NCBI RefSeq assembly: GCF_008122505.1
Contig: NZ_VSSB01000002.1
Location: forward strand, 1 to 64,000
Length of the DNA: 64,000 nt
DNA from: Agromyces mariniharenae
GTDB lineage: Bacteria; Actinomycetota; Actinomycetes; Actinomycetales; Microbacteriaceae
Direction: 5' to 3'
The translations under genes and the position numbers were made by a program. The notes under the pieces were generated by a model. The model saw only the letters and a program-made list of their open reading frames with translations. It had not been told where the DNA came from and did not search any database. Each line of letters begins with the position of its first letter. Positions within the stretch are counted from its first letter, which is position 1. Shown here one piece after another: positions 1 through 8,765 of this stretch.

Positions 1-88
1 CAGACGACTGGGTTGATAGGCCGGATGTGGAAGCAAGGACTAACGACTTGTGCAGCTGACCGGTACTAATAAGCCGATAACTTGACAA
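1..88 (+). rRNA. rrl: 23S ribosomal RNA, 3' end only
   Basis: The first bases match the conserved end of 23S rRNA: GGTTGATAGGCCGG, then ACCGGTACTAATAAGCC close to the 3' terminus. Only this tail lies in the window; the rest is upstream of base 1. The exact mature end is uncertain by a few bases. It is followed by a 5S gene and a terminator on the same strand, so this is the distal end of an rrn operon. Confidence 0.93.
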
Positions 89-298
89 TCACTACACACA
101 CCACGTTGTAAGGCGGTGGTGCGTGGAACAGGATTGCTCGCGTCCACTCTGTGGTTCCCAACAGACGGAAACACAACACAACACACACAAACTCAACACA
201 GACCCGCACACCCCGCACCAACCACGGTTGGCCAAGGGGGTACGTGCAACCGAGACCACCACACCCCCACACACATGTCGGGTGGTGCTGGTACCAGA
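89..298 (+). other. 23S-5S internal transcribed spacer
   Basis: About 210 bases separate the 23S end from 5S. It holds a weak stem (CACACACCAC near 94 against GTGGTGCGTG near 116, one mismatch) and an unusual tract rich in CA and AAC around 170-200. No tRNA is present. Open frames here are artefacts of the composition. Confidence 0.7.
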
Positions 299-418
299 GT
301 TTCGGCGGCCATAGCGCGAGGGAAACGCCCGGACACATTCCGAACCCGGAAGCTAAGACTCGCAGCGCCGATGGTACTGCAGGGGCGACCCTGTGGGAGA
401 GTAGGACACCGCCGGACA
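299..418 (+). rRNA. rrf: 5S ribosomal RNA
   Basis: The sequence opens GTTTCGGCGGCCATAGCG, contains CCCGGACACATTCCGAACCC and GGGAGAGTAGGACACCGCCG, and closes with a 3' arm (CCGCCG) that pairs with the 5' arm (CGGCGG), as in actinobacterial 5S rRNA of about 120 nt. Ends are set by the terminal helix and may be off by one or two bases. Confidence 0.93.
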
Positions 419-427
419 TTCATTCGA

Positions 428-464
428 GAAGAGCCACCCAGTGCTGGGTGGCTCTTCTTGGTTT
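428..464 (+). terminator. rRNA operon terminator
   Basis: A perfect 13-bp stem (GAAGAGCCACCCA, 428-440, with its complement at 445-457) closes a four-base GTGC loop and is followed by TTGGTTT. It lies ten bases after 5S, so it is a factor-independent terminator of the rrn operon. Confidence 0.92.
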
Positions 465-495
465 AACGCGACGCCATCCGGCCTAGGCTGTGGGG

Positions 496-2406
496 ATGGG
501 GAATCGCTTGGGGGCGTCGCTGAGTCCCTACCTCCGGGCCCACGCCGACAACCCCGTCGACTGGTATCCGTGGGGCGACGAGGCCTTCGCCGCCGCACGC
601 GAGCGCGATGTGCCCGTGCTCGTGTCGATCGGATACGCCACGTGCCACTGGTGCCACGTGATGGCCCGCGAGAGCTTCAGCGATCCCGCCATCGCCGAGC
701 TCCTCAACGCGGGGTTCGTCGCGATCAAGGTCGACCGCGAGGAGCACCCCGACGTCGACGCGAGCTACCTGGCTGCGGCATCCGCCTTCACGCGTGAACT
801 CGGCTGGCCGCTCACCGTGTTCGCGACGCCCGAGGGACGGACGTTCTATGCCGGCACCTACTTCCCGCCGCGATCGATGCGTGGCGTCCCGTCGTTCGCC
901 GAGGTCCTCGCTGCGGTCGAGGAGGCGTGGCGCGAGCGACGGAGCGAGTTGCACGAGACGGCTGCGGCCGTCGCCGAGGCGCTGGCCGCGGCATCCGTCG
1001 CGTCGACCGCCGGTGAGCTGCCCGGGCCGGCCGAGCTCGAGGGCGCGGTCGCGATGCTCGCGGAGGACGAGGACCGGCTGCACGGCGGCTTCGGCACGGC
1101 GCCGAAGTTCCCCGTCGCCCCGGTGCTCGGGTTCCTCAGCCAGGCGGGTCCCGAGGGTCGCCGGCTCGCGGAGCGATCCCTGAAGCTCATGGGCGCATCG
1201 CCGCTGCGCGATCCGGTCGAGGGCGGCTTCTTCCGCTACGCGACGCGCGCCGACTGGAGCGATCCGCACTACGAGCGCATGCTCACCGACAACGCGCTGC
1301 TGCTCGGCGTCGCCGCCGACCTCGGTCGCGGTGACGGCGCGGCCGCGTTCGCCCACCTGCTCGCCGATGGGGTCGTCGGCTTCCTCGCCGAACGGATGCA
1401 GCTGGCCGGCGGCGGCTTCGCGAGCGCGCAGGACTCCGAGAGCTGGATCGACGGTCGACGAGACGAGGGCGGCTACTACCGGCGCGATGCGGCCGGCCGG
1501 GTCGGGCTCGAGCCGCCGGCGCTCGACGAGAAGGTGCTCACCGGGTGGAACGGCCTCGCGATCGGCGGACTCGCGCGGGCCGGGTTCGTCTTCGACGACG
1601 CCGCGGCGATCGACGCCGCTCGTCGGGCCGCGGACTTCCTGCTCGAGCGGCACGTGCGCGAGGACGGCACGCTGGTGCGCTCGTCGCTCGACGACGTGGC
1701 ATCCGACGCCGTGGCGACGCTCGAGGACACCGGCATGCTGGCCGGCGGCCTGCTCGAGCTCGCCGCAGCGACCGGCTCGGTGCGGTACGCCGAGGCCGCT
1801 CGCCGCCTCATCGACCGGGCGGCGGAGACCGCCGTCGCCACGCATGCCGCTGACGGCATGGAGAGCTCGAGCGTCCCGTTCGCCGCCCCGTCGGGCGCGG
1901 ATCCCGTGCTCGCGTCGTACGGTCTCGCGCTGCCGAGCGACCCGGCCGAGGGCGCCACGCCGTCGGGCGTCACGGCCTGCGCCGACGCCGCATGGCGGCT
2001 CTACGCGCTCGGCGCCGGTGATCGCTACCTCGACCTGGCCGAACAGGCGATGCGTTCCGTCGCCGGCATGGCCGTGCGACGCCCGATCGCGTTCGGCGGG
2101 GCACTCGAGGTCATGGCCCGGCTCGCGGCGCCGCTCGTGCAGCTCGTCACGGTCGTGCCCGACGACGACGAGGAGGACGACGGGGCGAGCGCGCTGCTCC
2201 GCGCCGCGACCCGGCGGCACGCGGCATCCGTCGCGGCGATCGTCACCGACCGGCAGGCGCGGGAGTTCGCGACAGCCGGGTTCGACCTGTTCGAGGGACG
2301 CACCGCGCAGGACGACGTGGCGACCGCGTATCGGTGCCGGTCGTTCGTGTGCGCGCTTCCCGTGCACGACGCCGGCGCGCTCGAGGAGCTCGTCGAGCTC
2401 GAGTAG
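496..2406 (+). CDS. DUF255 thioredoxin-fold protein (YyaL / SPATA20 family)
   Basis: The 636-residue product has the family layout: an N-terminal thioredoxin-like domain with SPYL near residue 10 and a CHWC redox-type motif at 50-53, then a long all-helical six-hairpin-like region. The family occurs widely in bacteria and eukaryotes; its biochemical role is not settled. An in-frame GTG lies at 490, but a TAGGCT -10 box at 484-489 is followed by exactly six bases and ATG at 496. That favours the ATG and a leaderless transcript. The gene stands alone, between the rRNA terminator and the DUF3054-pnuC pair. Confidence 0.9.
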   Translation: MGNRLGASLSPYLRAHADNPVDWYPWGDEAFAAARERDVPVLVSIGYATCHWCHVMARESFSDPAIAELLNAGFVAIKVDREEHPDVDASYLAAASAFTRELGWPLTVFATPEGRTFYAGTYFPPRSMRGVPSFAEVLAAVEEAWRERRSELHETAAAVAEALAAASVASTAGELPGPAELEGAVAMLAEDEDRLHGGFGTAPKFPVAPVLGFLSQAGPEGRRLAERSLKLMGASPLRDPVEGGFFRYATRADWSDPHYERMLTDNALLLGVAADLGRGDGAAAFAHLLADGVVGFLAERMQLAGGGFASAQDSESWIDGRRDEGGYYRRDAAGRVGLEPPALDEKVLTGWNGLAIGGLARAGFVFDDAAAIDAARRAADFLLERHVREDGTLVRSSLDDVASDAVATLEDTGMLAGGLLELAAATGSVRYAEAARRLIDRAAETAVATHAADGMESSSVPFAAPSGADPVLASYGLALPSDPAEGATPSGVTACADAAWRLYALGAGDRYLDLAEQAMRSVAGMAVRRPIAFGGALEVMARLAAPLVQLVTVVPDDDEEDDGASALLRAATRRHAASVAAIVTDRQAREFATAGFDLFEGRTAQDDVATAYRCRSFVCALPVHDAGALEELVELE

Positions 2407-2474
2407 TCGATCGGCGTCGGCGGCGCGGGCGACACGGCGTTCGGCAGGGCCTGCCGCATCCGTACGATGGTCGC

Positions 2475-2879
2475 ATGAGCGATCGCGCATCCGTCGGCAC
2501 GGCCTCCGTGGTCGTCGCCCTCGTCGTCGACGCCGTGCTCGTGGTCGTCTTCGCCGTCGTGGGCCGTTCGAGCCACGCCGAGGGCCTCGACGTCGCCGGC
2601 GTCTGGGGCACGGCCTGGCCGTTCCTCGCGGGCCTCGGCGTGGGCTGGCTCGCGGCGCGGGCGTGGCGGCATCCGATCGCCGTCTGGCCGACCGGGGTGA
2701 TCGTGTGGGCGTCGACGCTCGTCGTCGGCATGCTGCTGCGGCTCGTCACCGGCCAGGGCACGGCCGCCGCGTTCATCGTGGTCGCCACGCTCACGCTCGC
2801 GGTGCTGCTCCTCGGGTGGCGGGCGATCGCCTGGGCCGTCATCCGACTTCGCGCGCGCGGCCGGGTCGGCGCGGCATGA
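2475..2879 (+). CDS. DUF3054 family membrane protein
   Basis: This 134-residue protein has four strongly hydrophobic stretches (about residues 11-29, 46-60, 70-88, 97-122) and the pattern of DUF3054 proteins from actinobacteria (HAEGLDVAGVWGTAWPFL, then a W-P turn). The function is unknown. A -10 box TACGAT at 2463-2468 lies six bases before the ATG, so the message is probably leaderless. The stop overlaps the start of pnuC (ATGA), so the two are translationally coupled; this hints at a shared membrane role but does not prove one. Confidence 0.85.
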   Translation: MSDRASVGTASVVVALVVDAVLVVVFAVVGRSSHAEGLDVAGVWGTAWPFLAGLGVGWLAARAWRHPIAVWPTGVIVWASTLVVGMLLRLVTGQGTAAAFIVVATLTLAVLLLGWRAIAWAVIRLRARGRVGAA

Positions 2880-3544
2880 ACGTCATCGAGTGGCTCTTCG
2901 ACGCCCAGCTCGTCATCGGCGGACAGGTGATCCTGTGGCGCGAGATCATCGGCAACCTGTTCGGCCTGGCCAGCGCGCTCGGCGGCCTGCGCCGCAAGGT
3001 GTGGGCATGGCCGGTCGGCATCATCGGCAACGTGCTGCTCTTCACGGTGTTCCTCGGGGCGGTGTTCGACACCCCGAACCCCGTGAACCTGCTCGGCCAG
3101 GCCGCCCGGCAGGTCATGTTCATCGTCGTGTCGATCTACGGCTGGGTGCGGTGGGCGCGGCACCGGCAGGTCAGCGAGTCGGCGGTGGATCCGAAGTGGG
3201 CGGGCACCCGGAACCGCATCATCCTGGCCATCGCGCTGGTGGGCGGCACGCTCATCCTCACGCCGATCTTCCGGGCGCTCGGTTCGTTCGAGCCCGTCTG
3301 GGCCGACGCGTGGATCTTCATGGGCTCGCTGCTGGCGACCTGGGGCATGGCCAAGGGATGGACCGAGTTCTGGCTCATCTGGATCGCGGTCGACATCGTC
3401 GGCGTGCCGTTGCTCGTGAGCGCGGGCTACTACGCCTCGGCGTTCCTCTACGTGTTCTACGGCGCGTTCACGCTGTTCGGGTTCATCACCTGGATGCGCG
3501 TGCAGCGGCGGGCCAAGCTCGCAGAGGGCGTATCACCGGCCTGA
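2876..3544 (+). CDS. pnuC: PnuC-type nicotinamide riboside transporter
   Basis: The 222-residue product has about seven hydrophobic segments and typical PnuC sequence: an N-terminal EIIGNLFGLAS segment, the WPVGIIGN motif, SIYGWVRW and a Trp-rich C-terminal half (KGWTEFWLIWIAVDI). Known members move nicotinamide riboside by facilitated diffusion, with trapping by a cytosolic kinase. Start ATG overlaps the DUF3054 stop by four bases. No NAD riboswitch or kinase gene is visible nearby, so substrate assignment rests on family similarity; other PnuX members take different vitamins. Confidence 0.9.
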   Translation: MNVIEWLFDAQLVIGGQVILWREIIGNLFGLASALGGLRRKVWAWPVGIIGNVLLFTVFLGAVFDTPNPVNLLGQAARQVMFIVVSIYGWVRWARHRQVSESAVDPKWAGTRNRIILAIALVGGTLILTPIFRALGSFEPVWADAWIFMGSLLATWGMAKGWTEFWLIWIAVDIVGVPLLVSAGYYASAFLYVFYGAFTLFGFITWMRVQRRAKLAEGVSPA

Positions 3545-3567
3545 GGCGTCGCGTGCCGGGTCGCGCG

Positions 3568-3720
3568 TCACCAGGCCGACGGCACGCGGTCGAGCACCGA
3601 CCACACCGCCGAGCTCAGCTCGGGGTGGTCGAGCGCGATGTCGCGCAGCAGCTCGAACTCGAACCGGGCCGCATCGCCGTCGCGCGCGGTGGGGTGGTAG
3701 GCACGGGCGCGTGCCGGACT
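3568..3720 (-). pseudogene. in-frame continuation of the small gene at 3721-3900, behind a TAG stop
   Basis: Reading on past the TAG at 3723-3721, the same frame stays open for 50 codons to a TGA at 3570-3568. Nearly every third position is G or C, and the peptide looks real (RFEFELLRDIALDHPELSS, ending in RVPSAW). No ATG or GTG lies at its beginning. The simplest reading is that one gene of about 110 codons carries a nonsense mutation, or a base-calling error. Independent expression or stop readthrough is possible but unsupported. Confidence 0.55.
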
Positions 3721-3900
3721 CTAGCGCTCGGAGTGCAGCCGCTCCTCGCGGAGCGTGGCCACGACCTGCTCGTCGACCGACGGGAGGTCGGGCAGGAACA
3801 CCCACGGGTCCTCGCCGAGCCGGCATCGCAGCTCGATGAGCGCCGCCAGCTCGTCGCGGGCATCCTGCCTCAAGCGCTCCAGCGTCGATGCGTCACCCAT
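3721..3900 (-). CDS. hypothetical 59-residue protein (N-terminal part of a broken gene?)
   Basis: A short frame on the minus strand starts with ATG at 3900 after a good ribosome binding site (GGGGAGG about six bases upstream). The product is acidic and helical (LERLRQDARDELAALIEL), with DPWVFLPDLP in the middle. Coding-type third-position GC continues beyond its TAG stop for another 50 codons, so this may be a truncated form of a protein of about 110 residues. I do not recognise the family. It lies between pnuC and the RBBP9-like hydrolase, which run on the other strand. Confidence 0.6.
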   Translation of the reverse strand: MGDASTLERLRQDARDELAALIELRCRLGEDPWVFLPDLPSVDEQVVATLREERLHSER

Positions 3901-4097
3901 GCGCGACCTCCCCTCGCTTCCTCGATCGTAGCCAACGCCACGTCGACCCCTGCAACGCTACGTGCCCCGTGTGACGTCGGGGTTACACGGCATGAAGGCA
4001 CGTGTACGCGAGATGACGTCCAGATGACGCGGACGGGCCGGGTTCGGCCCGTGCCTGCTTGAATGAACCGGCTGGAGCACGGACGGGAGGAGCGCGC

Positions 4098-4682
4098 GTG
4101 GCCGCAGAGGTGCTGATCCTGCACGGATGGCAGAACCGCCGCCCGGACGGGCACTGGCAGCGATGGCTCGCGGGCGAGCTCGAGGCGCGCGGCGCGCATG
4201 TGCGCTACCCGCAGCTCCCCGAGCCCGACGAGCCCGTGCTCGACGACTGGCTCCGCACGCTCGACGCGGAACTCGCGGGCACCGACCCGGCCACGCTCAC
4301 GGTGGTCGCCCACAGCCTCGGCTGCCTGCTCTGGCTGGCGCACGCGAGCCGGCGGGCCGCGGCCGGCGAGGTCGCGCCGCTCGCTCGGCGGGTCGTGCTC
4401 GTCGCGCCGCCCGCGCCCGACGTCATCCGCGGCATCCCCGAGATCATGGGGTTCGCGCCGGCATCCGACGACGAAGGGCTCAGGGCGGCCCTCGCGTCGA
4501 GCGCCACGGAGCGCACGACCATCGTGGCCGGCGCTGAGGATCCGTACTGTCCCGACGGCGCCGAGCGCACGTTCGCGATCCCGCTCGACGCCGCATTCGT
4601 CGAGGTGCCGGGCGGCGGGCACCTCACGATCGACGACGGCTTCGGGCCCTTCCCGCTCGTGCGCGACCTCGTCAACGGCTGA
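4098..4682 (+). CDS. RBBP9/YdeN-type serine hydrolase
   Basis: The 194-residue alpha/beta hydrolase has the nucleophile motif AHSLG (Ser73), a likely catalytic Asp148 (EDPYC) and His175 (GGGHLT), the arrangement of the RBBP9/YdeN family. Such enzymes hydrolyse small esters or amides; the natural substrate is usually unknown. GTG at 4098 is chosen because GGGAGG lies about seven bases before it; an in-frame TTG at 4059 has no such site. It lies 37 bases before the methyltransferase gene. Confidence 0.87.
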   Translation: MAAEVLILHGWQNRRPDGHWQRWLAGELEARGAHVRYPQLPEPDEPVLDDWLRTLDAELAGTDPATLTVVAHSLGCLLWLAHASRRAAAGEVAPLARRVVLVAPPAPDVIRGIPEIMGFAPASDDEGLRAALASSATERTTIVAGAEDPYCPDGAERTFAIPLDAAFVEVPGGGHLTIDDGFGPFPLVRDLVNG

Positions 4683-4719
4683 CCGGGAGCGGTCCGGCCG
4701 GGTGCGGTTGAATGGTGCG

Positions 4720-6321
4720 GTGACCTCCGGCATCGCTCCCCTCGACGAGCGCACGACCGACCTGGTGCGCCGGCTCGGCGACGACCTGCGCGCGGGCGGC
4801 TTCACCGTCGAAGCGCTCGACCGCCTGTGGGGCGCGGATGCCGCGGCCGCCCTGCATCGCGGCGAACGCGTCCCCGCACGACGCATCCTCGACGCCCGTC
4901 GCGCCGCGCACGATCCCGCGGCCGATCTGGCGACGCTCGCGGAGCTGTTCGTGCTCGGCCTGCCGGTCCCCGAACGCGAGGCGGCGCACGCACTCCCGAG
5001 CCTCGGCGTCGACGGGGCCGTGGAGCTGGAGCTCCTCATGCGGGATGCCGCGACGACGACCCGCGCGGGCGCGGCGGGCGACGCGGCATCCGTTCGCCCG
5101 CTGCTCGACCTGCGGCCGTACGCGTTCGTCGACGCGCACGGCGACGGACAGTGGTGGATCCTCTCGGACCTCGGCGAGGTGGCCCTGGGCCACGAGCTCG
5201 GCGAAGGCCACGTGCTCGGCGTCGGCGGTGCCTCGATGACGCTGTCGGGGCTCATGCTGCCGACGCCGGTGCGCACGGTGCTCGACCTCGGCACCGGCTG
5301 CGGCATCCAGGCCATGCACGCGACCCGGTTCGCCGACCGCGTCGTGGCCACCGACATCTCGCTGCGCGCGCTGCGGCTCGCGCAGCTCAACGTCGCGATG
5401 AACGGCATCGAGGGCGTCGAGTTCCGGCTCGGGAGCCTGTTCGAGCCCGTCGCGGGGGAGCGGTTCGACCGCATCGTCTCGAACCCGCCGTTCGTGATCA
5501 CGCCGCGCGCGCCGGGAGTGCCCGAGTACGAGTACCGCGACGGCGGCATGGTCGGCGACGGCATCGTCGAGGCCGTGATGCGTGGCGCGGCGGAGCACCT
5601 CGAGCACGGCGGCATCGCGCAGCTGCTCGGCAACTGGGAGGTGCGCGACGTCGAGGACGGCCTCGATCGGGCGCGCGGCTGGGCCGGGCACCTCGAGCAC
5701 TGGATCGTCGAACGCGAGGTGCAGCGCGCCACGGAATACGCCGAGACCTGGATCCGCGACGGGGGCACGCGCCCCGGGACGCCCGCGTTCGACCGGCTCT
5801 ACGAGGCCTGGCTCGACGACTTCGAGCGGCGAGGCGTGCGCGAGGTCGGCTTCGGCTACGTGCTGCTGCGCCGCCCGGCTGAGGAGACGGCGCCGCGGTT
5901 GGCCCGGGTGGAGCGGCTGCACGGTCCGCTCGGCTCGGGCGCCGGGGCCGGCGGCCTCGGCGTGCACCTCGCCGCGTGCCTCGAGGCGCACGACCGGCAG
6001 GCGCGACTCGACGACGCCGCGCTCGCGGCACAGCGCCTCGCGGTCGCGGGCGACGTGACCGAGGAGCGCCACCACTGGCCCGGCGACGAGCACCCCACCG
6101 CCATGCTGCTGCGACAGGGCGGCGGGTTCGGACGCGTCGTGAGCCTCGACACCGGGCTCGCGGCGCTCGTCGGCGCCTGCGACGGCGAGCTCCCGGTCGC
6201 CGCGATCGTCGCCGCGATCGCCGACCTGCTCGAGGTGGACGCCGACGCGCTCGCCGCCGACCTGCTGCCCGCCGTGCGGGCGCTCATCGACGACGGGATG
6301 CTGCTGCTGCCCGCCGAGTGA
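4720..6321 (+). CDS. class I SAM-dependent methyltransferase, HemK/PrmB-like
   Basis: The product has 533 residues. A helical N-terminal domain of about 180 residues is followed by a Rossmann methyltransferase core: SAM-binding DLGTGCG near 188-194, and the NPPF motif near 255-258 that marks N-methyltransferases acting on amide or base nitrogens. The C-terminal third includes a winged-helix-like stretch near 500-530. The layout matches a conserved actinobacterial family, but the substrate is not known. GTG at 4720 is chosen as the last good start before conserved sequence; GTG 4702 and TTG 4708 are alternatives. Confidence 0.83.
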   Translation: MTSGIAPLDERTTDLVRRLGDDLRAGGFTVEALDRLWGADAAAALHRGERVPARRILDARRAAHDPAADLATLAELFVLGLPVPEREAAHALPSLGVDGAVELELLMRDAATTTRAGAAGDAASVRPLLDLRPYAFVDAHGDGQWWILSDLGEVALGHELGEGHVLGVGGASMTLSGLMLPTPVRTVLDLGTGCGIQAMHATRFADRVVATDISLRALRLAQLNVAMNGIEGVEFRLGSLFEPVAGERFDRIVSNPPFVITPRAPGVPEYEYRDGGMVGDGIVEAVMRGAAEHLEHGGIAQLLGNWEVRDVEDGLDRARGWAGHLEHWIVEREVQRATEYAETWIRDGGTRPGTPAFDRLYEAWLDDFERRGVREVGFGYVLLRRPAEETAPRLARVERLHGPLGSGAGAGGLGVHLAACLEAHDRQARLDDAALAAQRLAVAGDVTEERHHWPGDEHPTAMLLRQGGGFGRVVSLDTGLAALVGACDGELPVAAIVAAIADLLEVDADALAADLLPAVRALIDDGMLLLPAE

Positions 6322-6400
6322 GGGCGGCCGGGACCGCCGGGTCACGGCGTTCCCCGAGCCGTCGGCGGTATCCTCGGTTGGCACGTCCGAAAGCGAGTCC

Positions 6401-7342
6401 ATGGCCGACAGCCCCCTCTCCGAGTCCCCGTACGAGGTGCTCGGCGTGTCCGCCGATGCGGATGCCGCCGCGCTGCGCCTCGCGTACCGCCGGGCCCTCC
6501 GCACCGCCCACCCCGACACGGGCGGCGACCCGGCGCGATTCCACGCGGTGCAGCGGGCGTGGGTGCTCATCGGCACGCCCGAGGCGCGCGCGGCCTTCGA
6601 CCGCGGCATCCGGAACGGGTCGGGCGGCGGGAGCGCGCCGAGCCGCGAGGCCTGGGCGCCGGCGCCGCCGAAGCGCCCACGCGACTCGCGTCCGCTGGCT
6701 CGCTCCTACGGACATCCGGGCGGGCTCACGCGCGAGCTCTACCTCGACCGCATCCGGGAGTGGTCGGGTCGCGGCGTCGACGTGCCCGACCCGTACGATC
6801 CCGCCCTCGTGAGCCGGGCGCCGCGCGAGATCCGGCACATCCTCGCCGACGCGCTCGTCGAGGAGTCGACCGCCCGCTCCCTCTCGACGCTCGGCATCGC
6901 CTACACGATCTGGCACGACATCGCGACGCATGCCGCAGGCCCGGGATTCCCGCCGAAGCTCGACCACCTCGTGCTCGGGCCGACGGGCCTGTTCGCCGTC
7001 CAGTCCGAGGACTGGGGCGGACCCGTCGCGCTGAAGCGCGGCGAACTCGTCGGTGAGGCGCTCGCCGGGGAACGGCCGTTCCGGGCGCTCGCGGCCCGCG
7101 CGAAGGCGATCGGCCGAGCGGCCCGCGTGAAGCCCACGGCGCTCGTGATCGTGGTGCCCGACGAGTACGCCGCCGAGCCGCTCGCGCTCGGCGGCAGCAT
7201 TCGCGGCGCCGCGGTCGCACTCGTGCGCAGCTCACGACTCGCGAGCGCCGTGCGCGAGGGGATCCCGGGCTCCGCGCATCTCGGCGGCACCGAGGTCATG
7301 GAGGTGCGCTCGCGGCTGCAGGCGGTCGTGCGGTTCGCGTGA
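6401..7342 (+). CDS. J-domain protein with NERD-like C-terminal domain
   Basis: The 313-residue protein begins with a J domain (YEVLGVSADAD, then HPD at 37-39), normally the signature of DnaK co-chaperones. After a Ser/Gly/Pro-rich linker, the C-terminal half has KLDHLVLGPTGLFAVQ near 184-199, which resembles the core of NERD (nuclease-related) domains, followed by VVPDE and a C-terminal helical part. DnaK activation is inferred from the HPD; nuclease activity is not shown. It is not near dnaK or grpE. No clear promoter box is seen; the ATG follows AAGCGAGT. Confidence 0.8.
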   Translation: MADSPLSESPYEVLGVSADADAAALRLAYRRALRTAHPDTGGDPARFHAVQRAWVLIGTPEARAAFDRGIRNGSGGGSAPSREAWAPAPPKRPRDSRPLARSYGHPGGLTRELYLDRIREWSGRGVDVPDPYDPALVSRAPREIRHILADALVEESTARSLSTLGIAYTIWHDIATHAAGPGFPPKLDHLVLGPTGLFAVQSEDWGGPVALKRGELVGEALAGERPFRALAARAKAIGRAARVKPTALVIVVPDEYAAEPLALGGSIRGAAVALVRSSRLASAVREGIPGSAHLGGTEVMEVRSRLQAVVRFA

Positions 7343-7389
7343 GGCGCTGAGCGGACAGGTCGGCCCGCGGCATCCGGCATCATGGGAGG

Positions 7390-8664
7390 ATGCCCGATCT
7401 CGACCGTGATGCCCACATCGCCGACTTCGCCGACTTCGTCCGCGACTCGCCCTCGTCGTACCACGCCGCCGCCGCGGTGGCCGCGCGACTCGAGGCCGCC
7501 GGGTTCGAGCGGCTCGACGAGCGCGCCGAGTGGCCGGCCGGTCCGGGCAGGCGCGTCGTGGTGCGCGACGGCGCGGTCATCGCCTGGGTGCAGCCCGATG
7601 CGGCGGGACCGACGACGCCGTTCCGGATCCTGGGCGCGCACACCGATTCGCCCGGGTTCAAGCTCAAGCCGGGCATGTCCACGACCGCGGAGGGGCTGCT
7701 GCAGGCCGGCGTCGAGGTCTACGGCGGGCCGCTGCTCAACTCGTGGCTCGACCGGGAGCTCGAGCTCGCCGGTCGCCTCGTCACCACCGACGGCGTCGAG
7801 CACCTCGTGCGCACGGGCCCGTTGCTGCGCATCCCGCAGCTCGCGATCCACCTCGACCGCGAGGTGAACAAGGGCCTCACGCTCGACAAGCAGCGCCACA
7901 TGCAGCCCATCTGGGGCGCCGGCGCCGGGCAGGACGTCGTCGCCCACCTGGCCGGTGTCGCCGGCGTCGACCCCGACGACGTCGCCGGGCACGACGTCCT
8001 CGTCGCCGACGCGGCGGCGCCCGCCCGATTCGGGCTCGACGACGCGCTCTTCGCCTCGGGTCGCATGGACGACCTCACGTCGGTGCACGCGGGCCTGGTG
8101 GCCCTGCTCGCCGCGCCGGCGAGCACCGGGCACGTGAGCGTGCTCGCCGCGTTCGACCACGAGGAGATCGGTTCGGAGTCGCGCTCGGGCGCGAGCGGGC
8201 CGTTCCTCGAGGACGTGCTCAGGCGCATCGCCGCGGGGCTCGGCGCTGACGCGACCGACCGCCGCCGCGGCTTCGCGGACTCCTGGCTGCTCTCGTCGGA
8301 CACCGGTCACGCGGTGCACCCGAACTACCCCGAACGCCACGACCCGGGCAACCGCCCGGTGCTCGGCGGCGGACCGCTGCTGAAGCTCAACGCCAACCAG
8401 CGGTACGCGACCGACGGCGTGGGCTCGGCGCTGTGGGCGCGTGCGTGCCGGCAGGCCGGCGTCTCGACGCAGCCGTTCGTGTCGAACAACCAGGTCCCGT
8501 GCGGCACGACGATCGGCCCGCTGTCGGCCACCCGGCTCGGCATCCGCACGGTCGACGTGGGCGCGCCGCTGCTCTCGATGCACTCGGCCCGCGAGCTCGC
8601 GCACGTCGACGACCTCGTCGCGCTCGCCGCGGCCGTGACGGCGTTCTTTGCGCCCGAGGACTGA
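7390..8664 (+). CDS. apeB: M18 family aspartyl aminopeptidase
   Basis: The 424-residue product carries the metallo-aminopeptidase M18 landmarks in order: the zinc-ligand segment GAHTDSPGFKLKP (about 80-95), AAFDHEEIGSESR with the catalytic Glu pair (about 255-267), and the late DVGAPLLSMHSARE with the last metal His (about 390-403). M18 enzymes remove acidic N-terminal residues from peptides in the cytosol. CATCAT at 7378-7383 is six bases before ATG, consistent with a leaderless start, though GGGAGG directly before the ATG is also ribosome-site-like. Confidence 0.92.
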   Translation: MPDLDRDAHIADFADFVRDSPSSYHAAAAVAARLEAAGFERLDERAEWPAGPGRRVVVRDGAVIAWVQPDAAGPTTPFRILGAHTDSPGFKLKPGMSTTAEGLLQAGVEVYGGPLLNSWLDRELELAGRLVTTDGVEHLVRTGPLLRIPQLAIHLDREVNKGLTLDKQRHMQPIWGAGAGQDVVAHLAGVAGVDPDDVAGHDVLVADAAAPARFGLDDALFASGRMDDLTSVHAGLVALLAAPASTGHVSVLAAFDHEEIGSESRSGASGPFLEDVLRRIAAGLGADATDRRRGFADSWLLSSDTGHAVHPNYPERHDPGNRPVLGGGPLLKLNANQRYATDGVGSALWARACRQAGVSTQPFVSNNQVPCGTTIGPLSATRLGIRTVDVGAPLLSMHSARELAHVDDLVALAAAVTAFFAPED

Positions 8665-8675
8665 TCGGCCGTTCC

Positions 8676-8704
8676 GATCCGGCGACCGGCACGCTGGCCG
8701 GATC
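8676..8704 (+). terminator. hairpin after apeB
   Basis: GATCCGGC (8676-8683) is repeated in inverted form (GCCGGATC, 8697-8704), twelve bases after the apeB stop. No T-run follows, as is common for terminators in high-GC actinobacteria. Confidence 0.5.
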
Positions 8705-8765
8705 TCGCGGCACGACGGCGCGATTTCACGGGCGGGGCGGCGCGCGGCGGTGCGAGGGTGGTCGC

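Noticed and set aside
66..486. Several open frames across the rRNA spacer and 5S
   Set aside because: They overlap structural RNA and have no codon bias or ribosome sites.
463..2490. 675-codon open frame antisense to the DUF255 gene
   Set aside because: Its protein is Arg/Glu/Gly-rich with no family pattern, while the plus strand encodes a recognisable protein. Long antisense frames are expected at this GC content.
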